Positions 48,801 to 60,256 of a stretch of 63,326 bases of DNA are shown here, one piece after another. The notes under the pieces were generated by a model. The model had not been told where the DNA came from. It was given only the letters and a program-made list of their open reading frames with translations, and did not search any database. Source of the stretch: an uncultured Bacilli bacterium. GTDB lineage: Bacteria > Bacillota_I > Bacilli_A > RFN20 > CAG-449. Each line of letters begins with the position of its first letter. Position 1 is the first letter of the stretch. The stretch is from the NCBI GenBank assembly GCA_947595215.1, contig CANQEO010000006.1, positions 1-63,326 of the forward strand, written 5' to 3'. The translations under genes and the position numbers were made by a program.

Positions 48801-48924
48801 TATAAAATCACCTCGTATTTATTCTAATACATATTTATAAAGTTTTCCATCCCATATTAGCGAAACTTCTTGCACCAAGCATCATTTTTATTGTAAAATC
48901 AAGCAATAAGGAGGCGGTTAAATT

Positions 48925-49188
48925 ATGGTAATTTTAAAAGGAAAAGTAAATAACCCTGCTGGTCTAACTTCTCGTCTTTCAGCTGATTTAGTCGCTGAAG
49001 CCAATCGTTTTAAATCTGTAGCGACAATTATAATCGATGATGAACGAGCCGACTTGAAGTCAATCATGAACGTGATGGCTCTTGTGGTAGTAAGCGGGAA
49101 AGAATTTACGATCGAATTAGATGGTGAAGACGAAAAAATAGCTGCGCAAAGATTTGAAGAATTATTATCTGCTCTTAAATTAAAATAA
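48925..49188 (+). CDS. HPr-like protein lacking the catalytic His (Crh-like)
   Basis: NPAGLTSRLSADLVAEANRF (HPr GxHARPA His replaced by Thr); DLKSIMNVMAL keeps the Ser46 region. Confidence 0.8.
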   Translation: MVILKGKVNNPAGLTSRLSADLVAEANRFKSVATIIIDDERADLKSIMNVMALVVVSGKEFTIELDGEDEKIAAQRFEELLSALKLK

Positions 49189-49240
49189 TTGATATAGAAT
49201 TTTACGCTCGTGTATTTCATACCTTTTAACAGGTGAAAAT

Positions 49241-50257
49241 ATGCGAGCGTTTTTAAATGTCAATTTAGATTATATGAAAGATAATTATCTCTTTCTTAAA
49301 GAAAAAGCTAAAAAAGATATCATTGCTGTCGTTAAAAGTAATGCTTATGGTCATGGTCTTGTTGAATGTGCTAAATTATTTTCTTCACTTGGAGTAAAAA
49401 TGCTTGCTGTCGCTACTTTCGAAGAAGCGATTGTAATCAGAAAAAATCTCATCAGTACACCGATTCTTCTTTTTGAGCCATCGGAAGATTTTAATATTCT
49501 TTATAGTTATCGAATCACACTTGCGGTCTCTTCGATTGAATACTTACAAAAACTCGCCGATACTAGAATTCCCTTTTCTATTCATTTAGAACTAGAAACT
49601 GGTTTTAATCGTTTAGGAATTGAACCAAAACAGATTCAAAAAGCAATCGATATCATAAACAATAGTCGATTAAATCTAAAGGGTATTTTTACTCATTTTG
49701 CCGATAAAAACAAATTTGATTCTCAAAGAATTGAATTTGAAAATACAATCAAAAGTTTTGACATTAATGCATTGATTATTCATACTTCATCATCTTATTT
49801 TATTTCTGAAGACCTACCATACACTAACGCTGTTAGAATCGGTTTATATTTATATGGAATATCTGGTGAACTAGTTGAATTAAAGCCTTGCTTACAATGT
49901 TATTGTCCAATTTATCGTGTTAAAGAAATTAGCGAAAAAGAGACAATCGGTTATGACCAAGTAGGAGTTGCACAGCACAACGGATATGTAGTTACAGTGC
50001 CTTTAGGATATAGCGATGGTTGGAATTCGAGAAGAAAAACCATCGCCTATCAAGATGATTATCTACCTCAAATCGGAAAGACTTGTATGGATTATATGAT
50101 GTTTTTTTCTCGCACACCTTTAGATATATCTAAACCATTAGAAATAATTGGTCCTAACATAAAAGTTTTAGATCTTGCAAAACTTTACAATATCTCTCCT
50201 CACGAAGTATTAGCAACCTTGAGTCCTCGTTTGAAAAGAAATTATTTTAGGCGCTAA
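49241..50257 (+). CDS. alr: Alanine racemase
   Basis: IAVVKSNAYGHGLVECAKLF...ELETGFNRLG...GYSDGWNSRR...QIGKTCMDYMM. Confidence 0.93.
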   Translation: MRAFLNVNLDYMKDNYLFLKEKAKKDIIAVVKSNAYGHGLVECAKLFSSLGVKMLAVATFEEAIVIRKNLISTPILLFEPSEDFNILYSYRITLAVSSIEYLQKLADTRIPFSIHLELETGFNRLGIEPKQIQKAIDIINNSRLNLKGIFTHFADKNKFDSQRIEFENTIKSFDINALIIHTSSSYFISEDLPYTNAVRIGLYLYGISGELVELKPCLQCYCPIYRVKEISEKETIGYDQVGVAQHNGYVVTVPLGYSDGWNSRRKTIAYQDDYLPQIGKTCMDYMMFFSRTPLDISKPLEIIGPNIKVLDLAKLYNISPHEVLATLSPRLKRNYFRR

Positions 50258-52390
50258 TTAATTGGATATTCTTTTTAATTCCGAAGGAGTAACTGATAAT
50301 TTAATTTTAAAATAGATGTAGGTTGTTAATACCATGAGGATGAACGGCACAATTAATCCCAATATTGCTGATAAAGGATTTAAATATAATCCTATCGATG
50401 TTTGAGCGTTGAAGGTTTTCAAATGAAGAATAATAAATATTGATAAAATTTCTCCAATTATAAGTGTTGATAATAAATTTTTAGCGCGCGCTTTTACTAT
50501 TTCAGTCACCAAAATTTCTCTTCTTACACCAAGCATTACAAATGGAACTAATCTTGAAATATTTAAATGAAAATATGATCGCATATCGACGATATATAAG
50601 AATAAAAATAAAATAGCTATAACTGCGCTAGAAATAAAAATTAAAATCATTACCCATCTTAAAGTTTCCTTGTTACTATCAAGATACGGAATAATTGTCA
50701 CTTCTTCATTTTCTAATATTGCTTTAATTTGTTCTGATTGTTGAGTGTAGATACAATCTTCTCCAGATTCAAAAACCATTCTCATAAAGGCATAATCACT
50801 AACTATGGCCCTTGGGAGTTCATAAAAAGTCGTCGCATTAAATAATTGCAACCATTCGTCGAGATTATAATCCATTACTTTATATGTTCTTTGTTCATAT
50901 ACCATCTCAGCACTGCCATAATCTCTTATCATAATGGTGTCATCTTGCAACTCGAAATCAAAATTATTTGGAGCAAGTTTTTTTGCATATGAAAGAGGAA
51001 TTACACTGTCATCAAAAATTTCTGATGCAATAGAATCTCCAAGTAAAAGCGTCTCCCTAGAAAAAAGTAAAGCAGCCATTCCCGTATTTGCAATGCCGCA
51101 TATCTTATATGTAGCTTTTGTAAGTCTGATGTTAATGTGCATTCCGATAAAATCCTCAACGCTCCTAAGAACTGATAAAGCAGCCGCATTAGACGCATTA
51201 TTTAATGGTTTCAACACAAAATTCGCATTTCCAAGAATTTTGTTGGCGAGCGAAATATCAATTAAGATTTCATCGATTTTTTCCGGTTTTTTACCTAATA
51301 TTATTTCCGGATTAAAAAAATCATATGGCAATATATAACTATCTATATTACTAAATGTCAACTGAACATTAGTTATATATGATGGTATATTTTTCGGATA
51401 CAACGACATGTTAATGTTTGATACATATTCATATGATAAAGAGCCTAAAATAACCTTATTTTCTAACTCATGATAAGAATCTTCACTGAGTTTTTTATTG
51501 CTATTACTTCTTACAATATAAGTTTCCGGATTTTTTGAGGGATCGATAAAATTATCAGCGATTATACGCGAAGATAATGCGAAAAAAATATTAAAAATAA
51601 TAATGAACACCATCAATAAAATCCTAGTCACTCTTTTATTTGATACATTAAAATGGAAATAATTTTTATCAATCTTCTTTAAAGTAGTAACTGCAGTTTT
51701 TGCGATTTCTAAATTTTTTTCAGTATAGTTGAGAAAACTATCTTGAATTATTTCTCCATCTTTCATACGAATTAATCTATCCGCATAAGTTTTTGCTAAT
51801 TCTTCTTCATGAGTAACCATAATTACAAGGTGATGTTTAGAAATTTTTTTCAATATTTCCATAACTAGAATACGATTAGCTTCATCAAGGTTGCCAGTTG
51901 GCTCATCGGCAAGAATAAATAATGGTTTTTTCATAAGAGTTCTCGCAATAGCAACACGTTGTCGTTCCCCACTAGAAAGACGAGAAACTTTCCTTTCTTT
52001 TAAATGTTCCATTTGAACTGATTTAAGCACATCGTTGATGAGACTATCTCGCATTTCTTTATTTGTTTCTAAGCAAAAAGGGACTAAGTTTTCATAGACA
52101 CTCGCTTCTTCAATTAGAACGAAATCTTGTAATATGTATCCGATATAATTAAATCGAAAATCATCTATGCTATCACGTGACATTTTGGATAACTCATTGT
52201 CATTTATTTCTATTTTTCCTCCCGAAGGATAATCCAATCCACCGATTAAATTTAAAAGAGTTGTTTTACCACTCCCAGAAGGACCAACAATACTAACAAA
52301 ACCAACAGCAGCGAAAGTTAAAGACACATTATTAACAGCTTTATATTCTTGATGTTGATATTGTTTATTTAGATTGTATAATTTAATCAT
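50258..52390 (-). CDS. ABC transporter, fused ATPase + FtsX-like permease
   Basis: [35 protein letters not shown]-terminal TMs. Confidence 0.9.
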   Translation of the reverse strand: MIKLYNLNKQYQHQEYKAVNNVSLTFAAVGFVSIVGPSGSGKTTLLNLIGGLDYPSGGKIEINDNELSKMSRDSIDDFRFNYIGYILQDFVLIEEASVYENLVPFCLETNKEMRDSLINDVLKSVQMEHLKERKVSRLSSGERQRVAIARTLMKKPLFILADEPTGNLDEANRILVMEILKKISKHHLVIMVTHEEELAKTYADRLIRMKDGEIIQDSFLNYTEKNLEIAKTAVTTLKKIDKNYFHFNVSNKRVTRILLMVFIIIFNIFFALSSRIIADNFIDPSKNPETYIVRSNSNKKLSEDSYHELENKVILGSLSYEYVSNINMSLYPKNIPSYITNVQLTFSNIDSYILPYDFFNPEIILGKKPEKIDEILIDISLANKILGNANFVLKPLNNASNAAALSVLRSVEDFIGMHINIRLTKATYKICGIANTGMAALLFSRETLLLGDSIASEIFDDSVIPLSYAKKLAPNNFDFELQDDTIMIRDYGSAEMVYEQRTYKVMDYNLDEWLQLFNATTFYELPRAIVSDYAFMRMVFESGEDCIYTQQSEQIKAILENEEVTIIPYLDSNKETLRWVMILIFISSAVIAILFLFLYIVDMRSYFHLNISRLVPFVMLGVRREILVTEIVKARAKNLLSTLIIGEILSIFIILHLKTFNAQTSIGLYLNPLSAILGLIVPFILMVLTTYIYFKIKLSVTPSELKRISN

Positions 52391-52391
52391 T

Positions 52392-54454
52392 TTAGTTACT
52401 CCCTTCTAAAACTAAATAAATTCTTTTAGATAAATATTTAAGCCAATTATAAATAAATAAAATAAGCCAAATGGGCAAGCCAAATAAAATGAATGTTTCA
52501 AAAGTATAATAAGTTAAAGAATAAAAAATTATATAACCACTTAGCATTGTTAAAATCGCAATTGTCGTTGAAATTAAAATCATTTCAACAGAAAAACATT
52601 TAATAATATCTTTCTTAGAAATCCCTATTTGATTCATAATAATCATCTCTTTTTTGCGTGAATTAATGATTGTTTTTGAAATAGATTTTGCAAGGAAGAA
52701 AAACAATATAAAAGCTAAAATTAATAGAAGATAATAAATAGTACTTCCTAAAAACATCGACATGGTATCTCCAAGTCTGACACCACCATAATTAACATAC
52801 ATATAAACTACATATCCTTCTTTTTCTAAAAGTTGTTTTAGATACTCTTTTTGATTGGCTTTTGCAAAAATACTAATACTATTTGTCTCTTCAAATGTAT
52901 TAGCTACTTCAATTACATTAGCAGCAACTCTAATTGGATATTTATCATTAGTATCAGTAGATACTACATTAATTTTTTTATTTCTTATTAAAAAAATGGT
53001 ATTGAGAATCTCACAAGGCTCATTATTAGTTTTAACCTTTGATTCTAAATCATTTTTCATTTCATCTATCGTGTCTTTTACATAGTCACTTACAAGTATG
53101 GTATCATCAGGCAACGAATAATCAACAAGATATGAAAAATCATTAAGACTTCGGAAAAGTGCAGTGGTTTTTAAAATTTCCCCATCTTTTTTATAAAAAG
53201 TTTCAATAGATGTAGATGACCAAAGATTAAAATTTCTTAACAAACATAATTGCGAAATCAAAGCATCATTAAGATATATTTCAATATTTTCATCAAAAGG
53301 ATCTAGAACATCTTTTATAACGACCGCAATATTAGTAGATGCTTTTGGTGGTTGATTAAATGTAAAATAAATTTTTGTACCAATTAAAGATTTATCATAA
53401 GAAGTTAATATGACTTCATCAAAAGCTAATTCGTATTTTTTTCATGCATAGAATGAAGAATATAAGGCACGTATTTTTCAGAAGAATAAATATATGTATC
53501 CAAACTAACTGAATCATCAACTACAAAATCAACTTCATTATAGTTTGAAATTCTTTGTAATTCGTCTTCCGAAAAATTACTTCTATCACTCTTTTCGATA
53601 ATAAGACGATTTTCATTTCTATTTAGAATCCAACTTGTTTCCATCGGATAATAAGAATTAAGAGAATTGAAATATTCATATCCTAATGATAATCCCACTG
53701 CCGAAGCAAAAATGGCAATAAGCATCATAACAACTGCTAATATAGATGAAAAGTTGCGTCTTATTGATTTCAATGATAAATAAAATTTATTGTTAATAGA
53801 TAATTGAGTAAAAACATTTTCTTTTAATGTATAAACTTCTTCTACTTTTTTTAGTTTTAAATCTTCGATGATTCTTCCTTCTTTCATTACTATTTTTCTT
53901 GTAGCATACGGAAGCAACTCTTCTTCATGATGCGTTACTAATAGTACTAATTTACCTTCACTATGTAAGTATAGTAATTCAATTACTTCTCGCGATGAAC
54001 GAGAATCAAGATTGGCGGTGATTTCATCACCAATAATGATTGAAGTATCCTTCAAAATCGCTCTCATGACTGCGACTTTTTGCTTTTGACCACCACTTAA
54101 ACGATTGACTTTACGCTCTTTAAATGCTGTCATATTAGCATCCTTTAAAATACTATCAATTCTTCTATTAATCTCTTTCGAATCAAGATTTCTTCCTAAC
54201 AATACTAATTTGAGATTTTCGTAAACACTATATTGTTCTAATAAAGCATAATCTTGAAAAATAAAAGACACTCTATCTCGACGATATTGTTCAAATTCTA
54301 CTTCATCTAGATGTGATAAAGGATTATATTCAACAAATATTTCACCATTTTGAAAACGATCCATAGCTCCAATCATTTTAATTAAAGTTGTTTTACCACT
54401 TCCCGATACACCAGAAATAGAAACAAATTCGCCTAATTTAAATGTAAGACTCAC
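52392..54454 (-). pseudogene. ABC transporter ATPase + permease interrupted by a frameshift
   Basis: ORFs 53426-54454 and 52392-53261 join through a continuous frame (HEK-KYELAFDEVILTSYDKSLIGTKIYF...) if the 7-bp T-run (on +) at 53436-53442 changes by 1 nt. Confidence 0.75.
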
Positions 54455-54481
54455 ATTTTCTAGTCCAATTGAAACATGATT

Positions 54482-54784
54482 TCAATCTTGATAGTATTTA
54501 TAGACTCTATCCATTCGTAGAAGTTCTTTTATGGTATCATTAGTTTTAACTGAAGTTTGATATCTTTGTCCTTTTAATAATAAATCTATCAAAATATTAA
54601 AATAATAGGATATTTTCATCAGCATTTCTGCATCGGGCACTAACTTACCTTGTTCCCATTTGCTGATGGTGTTATGTCCAACACCAAATTCTTCACCTAA
54701 TTTTTGTTGAGTATAGCCTTTTTCTTTTCGTAGAGTGGTTAATAACTCACCAAAGGCATTATTTTGTTGCTCCATGATATTCAC
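54482..54784 (-). CDS. XRE-family regulator
   Basis: ELLTTLRKEKGYTQQKLGEEFGVGHNTISKWEQGKLVPDAEML. Confidence 0.9.
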   Translation of the reverse strand: MNIMEQQNNAFGELLTTLRKEKGYTQQKLGEEFGVGHNTISKWEQGKLVPDAEMLMKISYYFNILIDLLLKGQRYQTSVKTNDTIKELLRMDRVYKYYQD

Positions 54785-55260
54785 CTCGGAAGAATTATAC
54801 TATATTGATAGTATTTACCATTATAATGTCAAAAAAAAGATTCTCTTTTTTAGAGAATCTAGTGTTTTGTTCATAATACTTTTATTTTATTACTTAAAAT
54901 ATAAATGAAATCTATAATTTATGAATTTTTATAACAAATACCCAAAAAAGCATTTTTAAGGTGCTCTTTTTTAGTTCAAATGGTGACCCCGAGAATGTAA
55001 AAGGCGAACTGTTGACCTCTTCAGAAGTGATAGTTTTGGACTGTCCTTTGTAGTTGAACAGGATGATGAAGTGGTCGTCTTAGAGGTAAATTGAATTGAC
55101 AAAGCTATCGATGAGCCGCTGTTTTCACTCTTTTGTGGTTAAATCCAATTTGCGATAGTTGCAAAGCGTGTGCAGAATTTGATCTTTGGAAAGAATGGGA
55201 TGCTGTGTTTCCGCTTCAAACAGCTCTATTTCAAGTTTCTGTTTTTATTCTTCCAATTCG

Positions 55261-55560
55261 TTAAGCAGTTTCTTCGTCGTTGACAAAATATGCCCTGTAC
55301 CAATCTACAATCGCATGTACTAAGTTGTACTTCTTCAAGTTGTCCTTTGGTCGCAAGCGTCGCATTGCTTTACTGTGATTGCATTTGGCAGATGCGCTTC
55401 GCCAAATCGTCCAAAATGCCGTCTGCGCTCTGTCTATGTAATTCCCGATGACCTCAATTCCGTTGAATTGGGCATATTCCAAGCACTCGCGGAGCTGACT
55501 TTCAATGCTCGCCTCGTTCTGTTTTTCTGACGAAAATTTCGCGTGTATAACTGCTTTCAT
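55261..55560 (-). pseudogene. Serine recombinase N-terminal fragment
   Basis: MKAVIHAKFSSEKQNEASIESQLRECLEYAQFNGIEVIGNYIDRA then loss of similarity; GC visibly higher than flanks. Confidence 0.7.
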
Positions 55561-56232
55561 AAATTCTTTTCATTCTGTACTGGATTCCAAATGTCATAAG
55601 CAATTATAAAGTTTTTTCCTTCCGAGTATAATTCAACCAACTTCATGACAGCTTTTTGACCATAAAATCCTGTTTTACTACTTTTAGGATTTAGAGGATT
55701 TAACAATCTTTCTCTGTACCATTCCTTATTTTCTTTTATCAGCTTCAAATATTTGTAAAATTGTTCGTTCTGTTTTGAATGTTGTTACTAATTTTTTTAT
55801 CTCCTGCACTAAATCATTAAAAATAGGGATATTGTTGTTTAATTATCTCGACTTCCGACTGGCGCATTAGGGTCATCTTTTATACGATATGTTCTACTTA
55901 TAGAAAATGGCACTAGGATTAGTGGCATCTAATGTGGCAACAATGTACTCATTGTCAATGGTTTTAATATTCCCTAATAGAACATTAAAACCTACGACTA
56001 CCGATCAGTTATTCCTTCATCTTGCAAAGTTTTGATCACTTGAAGAACACCATTTATAAATTTGTTGCTTTCATCATTTCCAGTTTTCATGAGAAAATCG
56101 GTTTAACCCTTTGATTTTTACGAGTACTCGTGATATTATTATTATGCAAATTCTAACGACAAAAAATCACAAAATAGAATAAACTATGTGTTTTTTTGCA
56201 CCTAAAAATTTCATCGGTGATTGGAGGTTATT

Positions 56233-58518
56233 ATGAAAAAAAAGTTTCTCATGGCACTTTTGATTACTTTTACAACCATCTGCATGGTATCTTTGCTTGT
56301 TGGATGTGATTTAAGCTACAAACTTTATTTCCTCGTAGACGACGATGTGTATGCAATCATCGACACAACGGGAGATGAAGTAATCTCTGTCCCCAATGAT
56401 CCCGTTAAAGATGGATATACTTTTGACGGGTGGTACTGGGACAATTATATTTGGGAGAAACCCTTCACTGCAAATTCCTTACTTGACGCTCCGATTTCAA
56501 GCAATAAGTCGGTTTATGCAAAGTTTTCATTGTCGGAACAACATGAACTACAATTCAATGCCACTAATACGAATGGTAAACTGATAGCTTATCGGGGGCA
56601 ACAGCAGGAAAACGGCATAACATTTTCCAATGCCATCAATATTGATAACCAGTATTTTTTCTATTATTTCTATTTGGGGATGGTATCAAAAGTACCGATA
56701 TATACTTCAATTGCAATGCAATATCAATATGATACAGAAGTGACGTTCAATTTTACTAAATTGACAGAAAAATCGATTGCTGATAGTACCACAAAATCCA
56801 AAGAAACTGTCAATACACACTCTTATACGGGTGGGTTCAAAGTAGGATTTGAACTAGAATTTACCAATGAGGCTAAATTATTGTTATCCAAGGCGAAAAA
56901 ATCTCTTACTCTTAACTTTTCCGGGGAAAGTGATCATCATTGGACTAATAATTGGGGGGATGTCACTGCTGATTCGCAAACGGCAACTTCTTCATATTTA
57001 TCTCAATTTAGCCAAGGCTATTCTGAGCGAGTAACTTTTTCAAAAGACGCCGGGTTTACAAAAGGAAATTTCTATAGAATGTCATTTTACGATTCTGTAA
57101 GCGCATATGGTGTTTTGGCATATGAAGTTGCAACAAATACATATTCTACGACAACTGATTTCCTTTTAAGAAAGAATTCTACAGCAAGGGTTTGGGAAGA
57201 ATCCCAAAATGAGTTATTTGAATATCAACAAGAAAAAGATATTGAATTTGACGTAAATGCCGCAATTGAATATGCAGAAAGCCATAAATTAGAACTTACT
57301 CCAGATTCTTCCGAATTGGGAGATAGCTCAAATAATCCATATTTAATTTCCAGTGCCGATGATTTCCTGCAGAAGATTACTCAATTTGATGGCGGCAATA
57401 AATATTTTCGATTAACACAAGATATTGATTTTTCAGGAAAAACTTTATCGCCCATCACCAAACTCCTCGGCAATTTAGATGGAGCTGGTTATACGATTAC
57501 CAATCTGAATATACAGATTGATTCTATTGTTGATTTAACGCCGACAGATGCGGATGCTTATTATATTGGGCTTTTTCAATATGTATATGGTAATATATCC
57601 AATCTGAATATTCAAAACGCAAATCTTAGCGTAGATGAGTTAAATAAACGTATACGAGTGGGAACTTTGGCGGGCGGTCTTTATAGCGGTACGATTGCCA
57701 ATTGCACGACAAACGGTAAAATTCAAATAACTAATGCTGAAAATAATAATACGGTGTGGACGGGCGGTTTAATTGGTTATATAGAAAACAGTCTTGTAAC
57801 CAATTGCACGGCCGATGTTACATTGGATGTCAAGAATGTCGATATAATAAATTGCGGTGGTTTGATCGGTAGAGTATGCGGAAGCGAAATTAACAAATCT
57901 TTTGCGCAAGGAAATGTTACTATAGACGGGTCTGACATTGCTTCTGACAGCACGTATGTTGATGTCGGCGGATTGGTAGGACGCGTGGTAAAGAATGATG
58001 ATCTTGATTATCAGTCTAAAATACAAAATAGTTATGCAATAGGAAATGTGCTATGTGACATAAAAAAAGGCAAAGTTTACGCTGGCGGTCTTGTCGGACG
58101 TATGTATGATTGCATTGTTGAATTTGCATATGCAATAGGAACAATTACCGCTAAAAATCAAATGGGTTATGCCTATGCAGCAGGATTAATAGCAGTAGTT
58201 CAAGATAGTAAAATTACGAATGTGTTTTCCGCTAACAATGTTTTTGCAAGAGGAAATTATCAAGGGGCAGAAACTGCGTATAGCTTTTATGGACACATAT
58301 TTGCAGCGGAAAAAAATTTGAGCTTGTGGAAACTATACTTCGATAAAAACGCTTCTTTTAAGGCCGGGGGAACTGGAACTGAGCTAAAATGGGAAACGGA
58401 TTTTTACACGGGTGTTTCGAATTCCATACTAAAGTCTGAAAAATTTCAAGTGTCCGAATTAGAGTTGGACAAGAACATTTGGCTAATTAGCAATGGTAGT
58501 TACCCCACTCTTTTATAA
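56233..58518 (+). CDS. Surface lipoprotein: InlB B-repeat-like N-terminus, unknown middle domain, GLUG-like C-terminal repeats
   Basis: Lipobox SLLVGC; PVKDGYTFDGWYWD; repeated IGLFQYVYG.ISNLNIQNA, AGGLYSGTIANCTTNG, GGLVGRV..., ANGG-type segments; SD GGAGG at 56223. Confidence 0.8.
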   Translation: MKKKFLMALLITFTTICMVSLLVGCDLSYKLYFLVDDDVYAIIDTTGDEVISVPNDPVKDGYTFDGWYWDNYIWEKPFTANSLLDAPISSNKSVYAKFSLSEQHELQFNATNTNGKLIAYRGQQQENGITFSNAINIDNQYFFYYFYLGMVSKVPIYTSIAMQYQYDTEVTFNFTKLTEKSIADSTTKSKETVNTHSYTGGFKVGFELEFTNEAKLLLSKAKKSLTLNFSGESDHHWTNNWGDVTADSQTATSSYLSQFSQGYSERVTFSKDAGFTKGNFYRMSFYDSVSAYGVLAYEVATNTYSTTTDFLLRKNSTARVWEESQNELFEYQQEKDIEFDVNAAIEYAESHKLELTPDSSELGDSSNNPYLISSADDFLQKITQFDGGNKYFRLTQDIDFSGKTLSPITKLLGNLDGAGYTITNLNIQIDSIVDLTPTDADAYYIGLFQYVYGNISNLNIQNANLSVDELNKRIRVGTLAGGLYSGTIANCTTNGKIQITNAENNNTVWTGGLIGYIENSLVTNCTADVTLDVKNVDIINCGGLIGRVCGSEINKSFAQGNVTIDGSDIASDSTYVDVGGLVGRVVKNDDLDYQSKIQNSYAIGNVLCDIKKGKVYAGGLVGRMYDCIVEFAYAIGTITAKNQMGYAYAAGLIAVVQDSKITNVFSANNVFARGNYQGAETAYSFYGHIFAAEKNLSLWKLYFDKNASFKAGGTGTELKWETDFYTGVSNSILKSEKFQVSELELDKNIWLISNGSYPTLL

Positions 58519-58729
58519 GTCGATTTTTAAATAGTTGTTTTTGTCACAAATGTAAAATTTTTGAGTAAGCGGTTTGGTAGTCAGTCAAATAGCTTACTTG
58601 TAATCCGTCCTATATGACACCTTTTAGCGCAAAATCTGGAATTGCTCCCACGTGGCACTAATTGATTTCACTGCCTATTATTGCTGTCAATCAATTGTTT
58701 TTTATGGGATGATTACATGCCTAATGAGC

Positions 58730-59072
58730 TTTCGCAGTTGTTCGAAGAGCAAACCGTGCGACGCTTTCCGCGATACCTACGACGATCTTCTGCTCACGAA
58801 ACCCGATTTCCTTCCATTCGGCGAACTGTACGAATTTATGCAGTATGATGACGGCGGAAACATTTTGACGATCAATTCCGACACTCTGCTCGAAGAAAAT
58901 ACGCATTACGAGAACGGAATCAATATCATCGGCGACGGGAATAGTTTGGGGCGCGGCGTTACTTTCCCTTGCTTGCAGACGATCTACTATTGCCGTGTCG
59001 TTAAAAGTCCGCAGGAGGATACAATGTGGCAGCACGCGAGAATGTTCGGCTATGACTGCAATCCGAAGCTGA
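58730..59072 (+). pseudogene. C-terminal fragment of a Z1-domain (SF2-helicase-like) protein
   Basis: IIGDGNSLGRGVTFPCLQTIYYCRVVKSPQEDTMWQHARMFGYDCNPKLMRIFLP; GC-rich island without intact start. Confidence 0.65.
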
Positions 59073-59234
59073 TGCGGATATTTCTGCCAGTAACATACAT
59101 TTCTACCACCTCAAAAAAAATTAACATACGATATATTCAGTTGACGGATATTTTAAAAATTTTTTTCGCTATTCGAAAAAAATAAGGGCCGCTAAACCGC
59201 TTCTGCCCTTATTTTTTATTTTCGATAAAATATA

Positions 59235-59994
59235 TTAATCATTAATTTCGCCTTTTTTACAACGTTTTAACTTTTTTTCTAATGTTTCACTTAAATTCTT
59301 TAAATCATTAGGATATAAACTAATTAAAGTTAATTTATCTTCTTTATATATTTCCATTTTATATGCTTTTTGTCTGTCGTATATTGGATTATTTTCAACA
59401 CCCCAATATTCAATATAAACATCACCCAAATTTTCATAATTTGGAAGTTTCCAATCTGGATAAATTGATTTCTCATATTTTGGATTATTAGGCAAATATT
59501 CCTTTTCATACTTATGTTGAATTTTATGATTATATAAATAATCATCAATTCTTGCTTCTTCATCACTTTTCACAATATGTCCATCTTCACTTATTATTTT
59601 TTTATTAAAATACTTACTTTCTAATAATTCAGATGAAGCACACCTTTTTATTCTTATTAAAATTTCTTTTTCATTATATTTATAATAACAATCTCTACAA
59701 AAATGATAACCATTGTCAGTTTCATTTCCACAAATAATACAAGTATTAGGATTATTTATATAAATTATTTTTTCTTTTTCTTGACTACATTTACAATTTG
59801 AATGTATATCAATGCCATTCACCGCATTTTTCACATTGAACTATTTTACCATTTTTAAACTCTTGAGCATGTTCACGACAAAGCTTATCTTTTCTTTCAT
59901 TTCCATATAATGATGATGTCGGCTTACCACATATTGGACAATTACTCATTTTAAAATTACCCCTTTTTAAATTCCTTTTTTCAAATTCTAACAA
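59235..59994 (-). pseudogene. Zinc-ribbon + PD-(D/E)XK-like nuclease, split across two frames
   Basis: ORFs 59809-59994 (CPICGKP...CEKCGEWH) and 59235-59834 (NTCIICGNETDNGYHFCRDCY...DEEARIDDYLY...YPDWKLP...VYIEYWG...YKMEIYK) overlap at 59809-59834. Confidence 0.55.
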
Positions 59995-60223
59995 AGCCGA
60001 ATTTCTATGTCAACTTTATTGCAACATATATGCTCTTTCATATCTTTTTTATTGCCCTTAGACTATTCCATTTTTTCCTTTTTCGGTTTTCCTTTTTTAG
60101 GATTATACAAAATTCGATTCGTTCATCAATACAAACGGATATATTGACTACCTTCATCTAACTTTGTTTATTTTATATCTTATTGAAAGTAGAGCTTAAG
60201 ATGAAAAAGAAAAAGATTAAAAA

Positions 60224-60256
60224 AGAGCCATTGCTACCTTCAATCTAAATGGCTCT
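60224..60256 (-). terminator. Terminator hairpin of decayed element
   Basis: AGAGCCATT/AATGGCTCT, A-run on left (T-run on -). Confidence 0.75.

Noticed and set aside
54970-55000. Possible tRNA 3' end (TGGTGACCCCGAG...) as attachment-site remnant
   Set aside because: No T-arm consensus or pairing partner; too short to support.
58721-59035. 104-aa antisense ORF over the Z1 fragment
   Set aside because: GC-rich shadow frame; the Z1 motif is on the + strand.
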